NCBI GenBank assembly: GCA_018650465.1
Contig: JABIFY010000020.1
Span: forward strand, 1 to 64,000
From: Alphaproteobacteria bacterium
GTDB lineage: Bacteria > Pseudomonadota > Alphaproteobacteria > UBA2966
Length of the DNA: 64,000 bases
Direction: 5' to 3'
A program made the translations under genes and the position numbers. A model generated the notes under the pieces. The model was not told the DNA's origin and made no database searches. It saw only the letters and a program-made list of their open reading frames with translations. Shown here in pieces: positions 36,897-47,315 of the stretch (the first letter of the stretch is position 1; every line of letters begins with the position of its first letter).

Positions 36897-36943
36897 CCGG
36901 ACATATAAATCAGCGATATGGACTTGCGCGATTTTATGTCCGG
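36897..36943. promoter_or_regulatory. CCGGACATA inverted repeat before enoyl-CoA hydratase gene
   Basis: CCGGACATA (36897-36905) faces TATGTCCGG (36935-36943), and pairing extends by four more bases past a one-base bulge. A third CCGGACATAT lies at 36575. The pair ends about 77 bp before the enoyl-CoA hydratase ATG and could be paired operator sites for a fatty-acid regulator or a leader hairpin. Confidence 0.5.
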
Positions 36944-37020
36944 ACCCCCTGCTGCGACCAGGCCAACAACGCCACCTACAAAGCTACCTGGCGACACCCT
37001 TTACTGGAGAACTTCCTGAA

Positions 37021-37797
37021 ATGAGCTATCAAAATATCATTGTCGAAACCCACGGCGCCGTCGGCCTGATCACACTGGACCGGCCCGACGCGCTGAACGC
37101 TCTAAGTTCGCCCTTGCAGGCTGAACTCACCGCCGCCCTTGATGACTATGAAGCCGACGAGGCCATTGGCGCGATCGTCATAACCGGCAGCAAAAAAGCC
37201 TTTGCCGCCGGCGCCGATATCAAGGAAATGCAGAGCAAAACTTATGCCTCTGTGCAGGCCGAAGACTTTATCACTGCGGGCTGGGAACGTGTCACCCGTT
37301 GTCGCAAACCGGTGATTGCAGCTGTTGCAGGATTTGCCTTGGGTGGTGGTTGCGAGATGGCCATGATGTGTGACTTTATCCTCGCTGCGGATAACGCCAA
37401 ATTTGGCCAACCGGAAATCAAACTGGGTATTATCGCCGGCGCCGGGGGCACCCAGCGCCTGACTAGGTTTGTTGGCAAATCCAAATCCATGGAAATGCAC
37501 CTGACAGGCCGCATGATGGATGCCGAAGAAGCCGAACGCAGTGGTCTCGTCAGTCGCATTATTCCCGTCGATGACCTGCTGGACGAAGCCCTGAAAGTGG
37601 CGGCGCAAATCGCCGCGTTGTCCCGTCCGTCTGTCATGATGGCCAAGGAATCTGTTAACCGGGCCTATGAGACGACCTTGCGCGAAGGCATTTTGTTTGA
37701 ACGCCGGGTCTTTCAATCCCTGTTCGCATTTGAAGATCAGACCGAGGGCATGCAAGCTTTTGTGGAGAAACGAAAACCGGACTTCAAGAACCAATAG
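37021..37797 (+). CDS. Enoyl-CoA hydratase
   Basis: A 258-residue crotonase-family enzyme hydrating trans-2-enoyl-CoA in fatty-acid beta-oxidation. The oxyanion-hole segments are [11 protein letters not shown] and [15 protein letters not shown]. Both catalytic glutamates are placed as in rat mitochondrial ECH (ALGGGCEMA and [18 protein letters not shown]). GGAGAA precedes ATG 37021. It lies before rpsT as in other Rhodospirillales-type genomes. Confidence 0.93.
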   Translation: MSYQNIIVETHGAVGLITLDRPDALNALSSPLQAELTAALDDYEADEAIGAIVITGSKKAFAAGADIKEMQSKTYASVQAEDFITAGWERVTRCRKPVIAAVAGFALGGGCEMAMMCDFILAADNAKFGQPEIKLGIIAGAGGTQRLTRFVGKSKSMEMHLTGRMMDAEEAERSGLVSRIIPVDDLLDEALKVAAQIAALSRPSVMMAKESVNRAYETTLREGILFERRVFQSLFAFEDQTEGMQAFVEKRKPDFKNQ

Positions 37798-37980
37798 AAG
37801 GCTCTTTTTCGATCAGGTCGTGTGCTTCCCAGGCCACGACCTGGTGCAAAAGATGAGTAGGCACTGCTAAGGCTTTGAAAAGAATCTCCAAATCCCTGGA
37901 ACTGTACGGTTGACGGCGGGCTGTGGGAGTACTATAAGCGCGCCTTCGCAATCAAAATAATTGAATATGAGTAATAACCC

Positions 37981-38247
37981 ATGGCGCACCATAAATCGTC
38001 GCTGAAGCGTATTCGTCGCACCGAGCGGGCAACTGCTGTTAACCGTGATCGTCGCGGTCGCATTCGCACCGAAATTCGCAATGTTGAAGAAGCCATTGCA
38101 GCTGGTGATCAGACCGCAGCTCAGGTAGCCCTGAAACAAGCGCAGCCTGAAATCATGCGCGGTGTGACACGCGGTATTCTCAAGCAGAATACAGCTTCCC
38201 GGAAAGTGTCTCGCATGGCACACCGGATCAAAGGCATGGCTGGCTGA
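37981..38247 (+). CDS. rpsT: 30S ribosomal protein S20
   Basis: This 88-residue S20 begins MAHHKSSLKRIRRTERATAVNRDRRGRIRT and is rich in basic residues throughout, as expected. It binds the 5' domain of 16S rRNA. It is followed by a strong terminator, so it forms its own unit upstream of dnaA. Confidence 0.97.
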   Translation: MAHHKSSLKRIRRTERATAVNRDRRGRIRTEIRNVEEAIAAGDQTAAQVALKQAQPEIMRGVTRGILKQNTASRKVSRMAHRIKGMAG

Positions 38248-38275
38248 CGCTTCTGCGTTAACCGTCAACTTAATA

Positions 38276-38310
38276 AACCGCGTACCTGATTTTCGGGGCG
38301 CGGTTTTTTT
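38276..38310 (+). terminator. Intrinsic terminator after rpsT
   Basis: AACCGCG (38276-38282) and CGCGGTT (38299-38305) form the stem, followed by a run of T residues. Confidence 0.88.
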
Positions 38311-38338
38311 GTGTCCAAAATTCTTGTGTCCAAATTTT
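38309..38338 (+). repeat. 15-bp tandem duplication after the rpsT terminator
   Basis: TTGTGTCCAAAATTC (38309-38323) is followed by TTGTGTCCAAATTTT (38324-38338), two units with two differences; the first overlaps the terminator T-run. Confidence 0.75.
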
Positions 38339-38796
38339 TGTGGCAATTTGTTCAGGAAATTATTCGATGAATTAGCCTGAAATATACTGCCGGTTTCACC
38401 TGACATTTTTGACTTTGAACATTTTGCATTTACGACAAATTGTCTTCAGCTACATCTTGTGCCTGGAATCGAAGATAGACCGATTCAGGGCATGTTTTTT
38501 TTGGCGTTCTGGTTTCGTCCCGTTGCGATTCAATTTCTGGCGATTTACTGTACGGAACATCAGCGAGGGTCGCTGGCTTCAAGTTGTAACATTTAATTAA
38601 AATTTGTTTTTCTGTACGATTACTTCGCATAGACTCGTAAAATTTGTTGATAATGCGTAAACGACAAATAAAACATAAGTAATGATTTGTTAGAATCGAT
38701 GGGGTTCGGGCGTCGGGAAATTGTTGATCACTAAATAGATCGTCGGTCACCAATTTGACTGATGTAAGAATTGTTATCTGGGGAGTATCACCTTCA
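38339..38796. other. AT-rich gap between rpsT and rhodanese/dnaA with GANTC sites
   Basis: This stretch is visibly AT-rich, especially 38581-38700, and I see no gene. Five GANTC (CcrM) sites lie at 38466, 38482, 38527, 38632 and 38693. A weak DnaA-box-like TGTTGATAA (one mismatch) is at 38645. I do not see a box cluster that would support calling this the replication origin. It must contain the promoter for rhodanese and probably dnaA. Confidence 0.55.
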
Positions 38797-39255
38797 ATGT
38801 CTGAGGCATCATCTGTGTCGGACGGTCCTGGTTATGCCGGTGATCTTTCGGTTGACGAAGTTTGGGCACTTTTGTCTTCAGATCCGACAGCAGTTTTGAT
38901 CGATGTGCGTACTGCGGCGGAGTGGGGTTATGTGGGCGTACCGGATCTGGAAGGGCTGAACAAAACTCTGCTGACCATTGAGTGGGTTTCGTATCCGGGC
39001 AATGTCAAAAACGAGAATTTTGCGGAACAGGTTCTGGACCAGGTCCAGGCGATGACCGCGTCGAAAGATGCACCGCTGTTGATGTTGTGTCGTTCTGGTG
39101 TGCGCTCCAAGGGAGCCGCCACTGTGATGACAGAAGCAGGATATACGCGGTGTTATAATGTTGTGGGTGGGTTTGAAGGCGATCTGAACGACCAAAAACA
39201 TCGTGGCAACACTGGCGGCTGGAAGGTCGCCGGATTGCCCTGGTTACAAAAATAA
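38797..39255 (+). CDS. Rhodanese-like sulfurtransferase domain protein
   Basis: A single-domain rhodanese of about 152 residues. The domain runs from LSVDEVWALLSSDPTAVLIDVRTAAEWGYVG to the active-site loop MLCRSGVRSKGAA, where Cys is the likely sulfur-accepting residue, and ends VVGGFEGDLN. It may transfer sulfane sulfur; the physiological partner is unknown. ATG 38797 with GGGGAG upstream is preferred over TTG 38755. Its position between rpsT and dnaA, only 46 bp before dnaA, raises the possibility of co-transcription with dnaA. Confidence 0.9.
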   Translation: MSEASSVSDGPGYAGDLSVDEVWALLSSDPTAVLIDVRTAAEWGYVGVPDLEGLNKTLLTIEWVSYPGNVKNENFAEQVLDQVQAMTASKDAPLLMLCRSGVRSKGAATVMTEAGYTRCYNVVGGFEGDLNDQKHRGNTGGWKVAGLPWLQK

Positions 39256-39301
39256 TGCCCGTATCAAAACGTGATGCAAACATAGTGGTGCAAAAATAAA
39301 A

Positions 39302-40744
39302 ATGAGTAACAGTATCGTTCTAGACGCCGAAACCGAGGCCCAGTGGGCAGAAGTCCGATCGGCCCTCAAAGCCGAAGTTGGCGACGCTGCCTTTAACAGC
39401 TGGCTTAAGCCAGTTGTTCTGGCGGCCCTTCGCGAAGGCCAGGCAGTGATGACAGTGCCTACGCGATTTATGCGCGACTGGGTTGTTTCGCACTATGGTG
39501 ATCGCCTGAGAGAACTTTGGGCAGCGGCAAATCCAGGTATCCATTCGGTCGATATTCATGTGAAAACGGTGCAGCAGCGCCGCAGTGCAAATGCTCAATC
39601 TGTTGTCACAGAGGAAGCCAGGGAACCAGTTGTTGCAGCCTCGGAAGAAGCCGCGCCTGCAAGTGCCGCACCTCGAAGCCGGGTCGAAGATTACGAAAAC
39701 CGGGCTGAAGTCTTTGATGTAGGTGCCTCGCTTGATCCCCGGTTTACCTTCGAAAACTTTGTTGTTGGCAAACCCAATGAGCTGGCTTATGCGGCTGCCC
39801 GACGCGTGGCAGATTCACCTGCTGTGCCGTTTAATCCGTTGTTTCTTTATGGCGGTGTGGGGCTTGGTAAAACCCATTTGATGCACGCCATTGCAGCTCA
39901 TATCGGGGAACGGTTTCCGGAACGCAAAGTGCTTTACCTGTCAGCTGAGAAGTTCATGTACCAGTTTATTCGCGCCTTGCGGATCAAGAATGTCATGGCC
40001 TTCAAACAACAGTTCCGCTCTGTTGACGTGCTGATGATTGATGACGTGCAATTCATCGCTGGCAAGAATACGACCCAGGAAGAATTCTTCCATACCTTCA
40101 ATGCCCTGGTAGATCAAAACCGGCAGATCATCATTTCCGGTGACCGTTCACCCAGTGATCTGGATGGCATCGAGGAACGCATGCGCTCCCGCCTGGGCTG
40201 GGGTCTGGTGGCGGATATTCATGCCACGGATTACGAACTGCGTCTTGGTATCCTGCAAAGCAAAGCGGAACAGGCCGGGGCTGCTGATGTACCCGTGCGG
40301 GTCCTGGAATTCCTCGCCCACCGGATCACCTCCAACGTGCGTGAGCTGGAAGGCGCCCTGAACCGGGTTCTGGCTTATTCCAACCTGGTTGGGCGGGCCA
40401 TTACGCTGGAAGGTACTCAGGAAGTCCTCAGGGACCTTCTCAGGGCCAATGACCGGCGTGTGACCATCGAAGATATCCAGAAACGCGTTGCCGAGCATTA
40501 TAACATCCGTCTGGCAGACATGTATTCCGCCCGCCGGGCCCGGGCCGTGGCTCGACCGCGCCAGGTGGCCATGTATCTGGCCAAACAGCTGACATCACGC
40601 AGTTTACCGGAAATTGGCCGTAAATTCGGTGGCCGCGACCACACAACGGTCATGCATGCCGTCAAAAAAATCGATGAATTGCGCCAGGATGATAATATCT
40701 TGTCTGAAGATATCGATCTGCTGCGCCGCATGTTGGAAGCCTGA
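39302..40744 (+). CDS. dnaA: Chromosomal replication initiator DnaA
   Basis: This 480-residue AAA+ initiator has domain I (about 8-85), a variable linker, the AAA+ domain with Walker [10 protein letters not shown] and Walker [10 protein letters not shown], and domain IV with the DnaA signature [16 protein letters not shown]. It binds DnaA boxes and melts the origin. It is followed by dnaN, recF and gyrB in the ancestral order. GANTC sites enriched in the upstream gap hint at CcrM-dependent control, as known for dnaA in Caulobacter. Confidence 0.97.
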   Translation: MSNSIVLDAETEAQWAEVRSALKAEVGDAAFNSWLKPVVLAALREGQAVMTVPTRFMRDWVVSHYGDRLRELWAAANPGIHSVDIHVKTVQQRRSANAQSVVTEEAREPVVAASEEAAPASAAPRSRVEDYENRAEVFDVGASLDPRFTFENFVVGKPNELAYAAARRVADSPAVPFNPLFLYGGVGLGKTHLMHAIAAHIGERFPERKVLYLSAEKFMYQFIRALRIKNVMAFKQQFRSVDVLMIDDVQFIAGKNTTQEEFFHTFNALVDQNRQIIISGDRSPSDLDGIEERMRSRLGWGLVADIHATDYELRLGILQSKAEQAGAADVPVRVLEFLAHRITSNVRELEGALNRVLAYSNLVGRAITLEGTQEVLRDLLRANDRRVTIEDIQKRVAEHYNIRLADMYSARRARAVARPRQVAMYLAKQLTSRSLPEIGRKFGGRDHTTVMHAVKKIDELRQDDNILSEDIDLLRRMLEA

Positions 40745-41178
40745 TCCGGGAGCGATATTTCGGGGCAAAATAAGCTGCCTCGCCCATCCTGTGAAACAGC
40801 CTTAAAAATGGCAATAAACCATGCCTTTTCCAGCATGGTCTGTTATACTTGCACACCGGTAAGGGTGCGGTGCCGGGGGAATGCCATTCGTTGCACGCCG
40901 CCCTGATCTTCCGAGGTGTTTGTTCTGATATTTCCTGTGTTATTTCAGTCTGTTAGGTCCGCTATACCGGAACATGATCCGGCGGCGGTCATGCGGCGTT
41001 CTGAATTCGCAGCAGGCCACAAATCCGTCTTGAATTGCGCTCAGGCCTGCGCACAGGTTTTTTCCGTTCAAATATTCACCCGTTCCGTGATCCTGAATTT
41101 GCTGATCCCAGGACTAGCTGCTCCCAAGACGAGCTGCTCCATTATTTAGAGAATCATGTTTAGAGAATTTGAAACGAT
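40745..41178. other. 434-bp dnaA-dnaN gap
   Basis: No gene recognised. A hairpin (ACCATGC 40818-40824 with GCATGGT 40833-40839) may end dnaA transcripts, although it lacks a U-run. The last 65 bases hold two short direct repeats: AGCTGCTCC at 41116 and 41132, and TTTAGAGAAT at 41145 and 41159, the second ending 10 bp before the dnaN ATG. Confidence 0.6.
41116..41168 (+). repeat. Two nested direct repeats in the dnaN leader
   Basis: AGCTGCTCC recurs at a 16-bp period (41116, 41132) and TTTAGAGAAT at a 14-bp period (41145, 41159). Each is a near-tandem duplication. TTTAGAG also resembles an ICE half-site, but the two copies are in direct, not inverted, orientation. Confidence 0.75.
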
Positions 41179-42297
41179 ATGAAACTGACCATCGAACGCG
41201 CCACCCTGCTGGCATCTCTCGCCCACGTACAAAGTGTTGTTGAGCGGCGAAATACCATCCCGATCCTGTCCAACGTTCTGCTGGAAGCGGATGCTGGTTT
41301 GCTGAAGCTGACAGCCACGGATATGGATCTGTCCATTGTTGAGGCCACTCCGGGTGATATTTCCCAAAGCGGGGCCACAACGACGCCGGCGCACACCCTG
41401 TATGATATCGTGCGCAAATTGCCGGATGGGGCGCAAGTGGAACTGGCGCTGGGCACCGGAGATGGCCGTTTGGCCCTGAAGGCCGGTCGCTCGGAATTTG
41501 TTCTGCCGTGTCTGCCCCGGGAAGATTTTCCAACCATGGCGGACGATGACTTGCCGATCAGCTTTTCTGTGGCAGCCGAGGCTCTGCGTCGCTTGATCGA
41601 CAAGACACGCTTTGCGGTTTCGACGGAAGAAACCCGTTATTACCTGAACGGTATTTATTTGCACGCAGCTGAATCAGGTGGCATTGCCATGTTGCGGGCT
41701 GTCGCCACCGATGGACACCGCCTGGCGCTGGTAGATACGCCTTTGCCGGATGGGGCTGCGAACATGCCGGGCGTCATTGTGCCGCGAAAGGCGATTAACG
41801 AGCTGCGCAAGCTGATTGATGAAACCGCAGACGATATCGTTGTCTCCCTGTCAGAAACCAAAATTCGCTTTGAATTTGACGATGCAGTGATGTCTTCCAA
41901 ACTGATCGATGGCACCTTCCCGGAATATCAGCGGGTCATTCCCGAAGGCAATGACAAGGTTATGGAAGTTGAAGCCAAAACTTTTGCCCAGGCCGTAGAC
42001 CGTGTGTCGACCATTTCGACGGAAAAATCACGTTCAGTCAAACTTGGCCTGGCAAACGGCTTGGCGACCTTGATCGCCACCAGTCCGGACAATGGCAGTG
42101 CCACGGAAGAACTGGCCGTGATCTATGAATCGGATGATATGGAAATCGGCTTTAATTCTCGGTATCTACTTGAAATGACAGCGCAAATTGAAGGTGATAT
42201 GGCACAGTTTGTGTTGTCTGATGCGGTCTCACCAACATTGGTGAAAGACAGCTCCGATGAAGGCGTTGTCTACGTCCTGATGCCCATGCGCGTTTAA
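41179..42297 (+). CDS. dnaN: DNA polymerase III beta subunit (sliding clamp)
   Basis: This 372-residue clamp has the three-domain repeat structure, with MKLTIERATLLASLAHVQSVVERRNTIPILSNVLLEA at the N terminus and the C-terminal YVLMPMRV that lines the protein-binding pocket. It tethers polymerase III to DNA and recruits MutS, Hda and others. It lies in the canonical dnaA-dnaN-recF-gyrB order. Confidence 0.97.
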   Translation: MKLTIERATLLASLAHVQSVVERRNTIPILSNVLLEADAGLLKLTATDMDLSIVEATPGDISQSGATTTPAHTLYDIVRKLPDGAQVELALGTGDGRLALKAGRSEFVLPCLPREDFPTMADDDLPISFSVAAEALRRLIDKTRFAVSTEETRYYLNGIYLHAAESGGIAMLRAVATDGHRLALVDTPLPDGAANMPGVIVPRKAINELRKLIDETADDIVVSLSETKIRFEFDDAVMSSKLIDGTFPEYQRVIPEGNDKVMEVEAKTFAQAVDRVSTISTEKSRSVKLGLANGLATLIATSPDNGSATEELAVIYESDDMEIGFNSRYLLEMTAQIEGDMAQFVLSDAVSPTLVKDSSDEGVVYVLMPMRV

Positions 42298-42311
42298 TTG
42301 CTGGTTATTTT

Positions 42312-43529
42312 ATGCCGGAAACATCGACGACGACCTCCCAGCCCATGACCTCGGCCCCGAACCGGGCAGAGGCAGCGGCAGTGACTCGTCTGGTGCTGAC
42401 GAATTTTCGTAATTACACCAGCTTGAAAATGAACATTGCCGCAGCACCCGTGGTTCTGACCGGTGAAAACGGCGCTGGTAAAACCAATTTGCTGGAAGCG
42501 GTCAGTTTTTTGTCACCAGGGCGTGGCTTGCGGCGGGCGAAGTTGCCGGATGTGACTCGCCGGGGGCGGGACCAGAGTCGGGGTTTGTGGGCTGTGGCAG
42601 CCACCTTACAAGACCAGACCGGAAAAACCGATATCGGTACAGGCCTTGAGCCAGTGTCTGCGGAGAGTGATGCAGAGCCCTCAACCCGCCGGGTGGTGCA
42701 TATCGATGGCGTACCAGCCCGCAGTGCCAATGTTCTGGCAGATATCAGCGTCGTTGGCTGGCTGACGCCGCAGATGGATCGTTTGTTTATTGAAGGGGCT
42801 TCGGCCCGTCGCCGCTTTTTGGATCGCCTGGTTTACGGCTTTGATACCGGTCATGCGCGCCGGGTATCAGCATACGAAAAGGCCCTCAGGGAACGGGCCC
42901 GGTTGTTGCGCAGTGGTCAACGCGACCTGGCTTGGTTATCTGCTCTTGAAAACACCATGGCTGAACATGGCATTGCCGTAGCAGCCGCGCGCCGCGATGC
43001 GGTGTTGCGTCTGGGTGCGGCTATGGACGACGGTTTTGGTTTGGCTGGTGAAAATTTTCCGAGGGCCGAAGTCCGGGCCGACGGTGTTGTCGAGGACTGG
43101 CTGGCGGTTCATCCCGCAGTTGAAGTCGAAAGCCGGTTTCTGGATGCCCTGAAAGCTTCACGTGATCAGGATGCTGCCTCAGGTGGGGCCAAAACTGGTC
43201 CTCACCGCAGCGATATGGCCGTCGTGCATGGGCCAAAATCCATGCCAGCCAACCAATGTTCGACCGGCGAGCAAAAAGCCTTGCTGATCGCCATCATATT
43301 GGCTGATGCGCGGCTGCAGGCGGCCCGGCTGGGACGGGCACCGATCCTGTTGCTGGACGAAGTTGCCGCCCACCTGGATGACACAAGGCGTGCTGCATTA
43401 TTCGAGGAACTGATTGAGATCGGCGGCCAGGCCTGGTTAACGGGCACGGATGCCGCCCTGTTTAAGCCTTTGCGTAACAAGGCCCAGTTCATCACAGTTT
43501 CGCAAGGCGAAATCGCCGTTGCGGCATGA
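42312..43529 (+). CDS. recF: DNA replication and repair protein RecF
   Basis: A 405-residue SMC-like ATPase that loads RecA at single-strand gaps with RecO/RecR. Walker A is GENGAGKTNLLEAV, the ABC signature region is STGEQKALLIAIIL, and Walker B is ILLLDEVAAHLDD. The stretch VTRRGRDQSRGLW to EPSTRRVVHIDG contains a longer insertion than in E. coli RecF. The start lies 14 bp after dnaN. Confidence 0.96.
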   Translation: MPETSTTTSQPMTSAPNRAEAAAVTRLVLTNFRNYTSLKMNIAAAPVVLTGENGAGKTNLLEAVSFLSPGRGLRRAKLPDVTRRGRDQSRGLWAVAATLQDQTGKTDIGTGLEPVSAESDAEPSTRRVVHIDGVPARSANVLADISVVGWLTPQMDRLFIEGASARRRFLDRLVYGFDTGHARRVSAYEKALRERARLLRSGQRDLAWLSALENTMAEHGIAVAAARRDAVLRLGAAMDDGFGLAGENFPRAEVRADGVVEDWLAVHPAVEVESRFLDALKASRDQDAASGGAKTGPHRSDMAVVHGPKSMPANQCSTGEQKALLIAIILADARLQAARLGRAPILLLDEVAAHLDDTRRAALFEELIEIGGQAWLTGTDAALFKPLRNKAQFITVSQGEIAVAA

Positions 43530-43535
43530 GTTTGA

Positions 43536-46052
<2,517 letters not shown>

Positions 46053-46064
46053 CTTCCTTTCTAC

Positions 46065-46859
46065 ATGTCTACAGACAGCAGGCAGTTGAAAATCCACAAT
46101 TTTTTTCTGATAAGTTGTTTTCTGTTGGTGTTGGCTGCCTGCACAACGCCAATTGATGCCCAGTTTGATGAAGTCGCCTCTGAGGATGACCTACAGCGAA
46201 TTTTCGCCCGTCTGGGTGCGGGGTTTGGCAGGGACGGCAACACGGAAGCATGGGTGCGCAAGTGGGTTTCGCCGATCCGTATTGGCCTCGAAAACCAGCA
46301 ATCCCCTGAAGATGCCCGTTTAGTTGTGGCAGCCTTTGAAAAACTGGTGCCCCTCACCGGTATTCCCGTTGAATTTCCCCCTGAAACGGGCAGCAAAAAT
46401 TTTACGGTTCATTTTGTTGAACATGCAAATCTGAGACGCGAGATTTTAAAACGCTATGGAAGTGTTGCCAAGCTTCAGAAATTGCCTAAAGGGACCATAT
46501 GTTTTGCCCTGCCCAGGGGGCGGAATAATATTGGATATGCTGACATTTTTGTGGCCTTTGATGCCGGTAAACATATTCGGGATATCTGCATATTGCACGA
46601 AATGATGCATGCAATGGGCCTTATTGGACATCATCAGGCCTTTGGCCCTTCAATCCTCTATTACAAAGATATTTCCCAGCAACAGTTTTCGATCAATGAT
46701 CGAATTTTGCTGCGAACACTTTATGACCCGTCGATTTCACCTGGCATGTCCCACAACAAGGCGATTAAGATCGCAAAAAGTCTAATCGTTCGGTTCAGGC
46801 AGGAAATTCTGGAAAATGGTTCATCCGCCAAGGTTCTGGAACAGCCCCTAAGTTGGTAA
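46065..46859 (+). CDS. DUF2927 family lipoprotein with HExxH motif
   Basis: A 264-residue protein with a lipoprotein signal peptide (hydrophobic NFFLISCFLLVLAAC, lipobox LAAC). The remainder matches the DUF2927 pattern as I recall it: WVSPIRIGL, ILHEMMHAMGLIGHH, FGPSILYYKDISQQ and LRTLYDPSISPGM. The HEMMH motif with a glycine and a further histidine resembles a metzincin-like zinc protease, though the third His is one residue later than the consensus. It is presumably a periplasmic or outer-membrane metalloprotein; no substrate is known. It starts 12 bp after gyrB and precedes a large AT-rich gap. Confidence 0.82.
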   Translation: MSTDSRQLKIHNFFLISCFLLVLAACTTPIDAQFDEVASEDDLQRIFARLGAGFGRDGNTEAWVRKWVSPIRIGLENQQSPEDARLVVAAFEKLVPLTGIPVEFPPETGSKNFTVHFVEHANLRREILKRYGSVAKLQKLPKGTICFALPRGRNNIGYADIFVAFDAGKHIRDICILHEMMHAMGLIGHHQAFGPSILYYKDISQQQFSINDRILLRTLYDPSISPGMSHNKAIKIAKSLIVRFRQEILENGSSAKVLEQPLSW

Positions 46860-47315
46860 TAATCAAACAAATTTGTCGGTTGATTTGGTGATCCAATTTA
46901 TCTTGAAAGTAAACTAAGCAATTGAATATTATAGAACAAATTAATAATAGAAGCAAAATATATTTGGTACCAAATCGGTTATTTATTATGTATTTATTTG
47001 CCCATATTCACACAAATTCATTCCGCTAGAGGCTAAAAAACATTTCCGGTGCATCTTTGTTATTTTGATAAGATTCAATTGGCATAACTGAACCTTAGTT
47101 CAAAATATTTCCTAAAAATTGATTCAAATTTGAACTCATAACCAATTGAAAATGCGAATATTTTTCTAAAAAAATTAATATCTATTAATACGTCATGTAT
47201 CCATACCTGTTATTCAGTCGATGTAAATATTATCAAACGTCGATGTAGGATAACTTGATCCACAAAAATGCCAGGTAAACTTTCCCTGTTAACCAGTTGG
47301 ATGGTAGGTTAGCTC
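46860..47315. other. Strongly AT-rich 456-bp gap upstream of PBP1
   Basis: This is the most AT-rich stretch in the window and I see no gene in it. Two perfect palindromes occur: ATTTGGTACCAAAT (46962-46975) and TTCAAATTTGAA (47123-47134). Two one-mismatch DnaA-box-like sites (ATATTCACA at 47004, TGATCCACA at 47257) are present but isolated. It could hold promoters bound by nucleoid proteins such as MucR, foreign DNA remnants, or less likely an origin element. Confidence 0.6.

Larger units (their letters stand above)
36482..37020. other. 539-bp gap between antiporter and enoyl-CoA hydratase genes
   Basis: No recognised gene. It holds an 11-bp tandem repeat of TCTGCCA(A/G)GGG (36682-36711) and three copies of CCGGACATA: 36575 and 36897 forward, 36935 reverse. 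The last two form an inverted repeat. Two short ORFs are possible but unsupported: 36750-36854 (34 codons, hydrophobic C terminus) and 36918-37019 (33 codons, stop next to the following ATG). Promoters of the two divergent genes must lie here. Confidence 0.7.

Noticed and set aside
36918-37019. 33-codon ORF ending beside the enoyl-CoA hydratase ATG
   Set aside because: Weak initiation context; it also overlaps the CCGGACATA inverted repeat, which better explains the sequence.
38258-38273. CtrA box (TTAA-N7-TTAA) after rpsT
   Set aside because: The spacer is 8 bp rather than 7, and the second half lies at the rpsT terminator.
38339-38796. Replication origin next to dnaA
   Set aside because: The region is AT-rich but has only one mismatched DnaA-box-like site. 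In many alphaproteobacteria the origin is not at dnaA, so I cannot support the call.
41145-41168. Irr ICE box before dnaN
   Set aside because: The TTTAGAG copies are direct rather than inverted repeats, unlike ICE.
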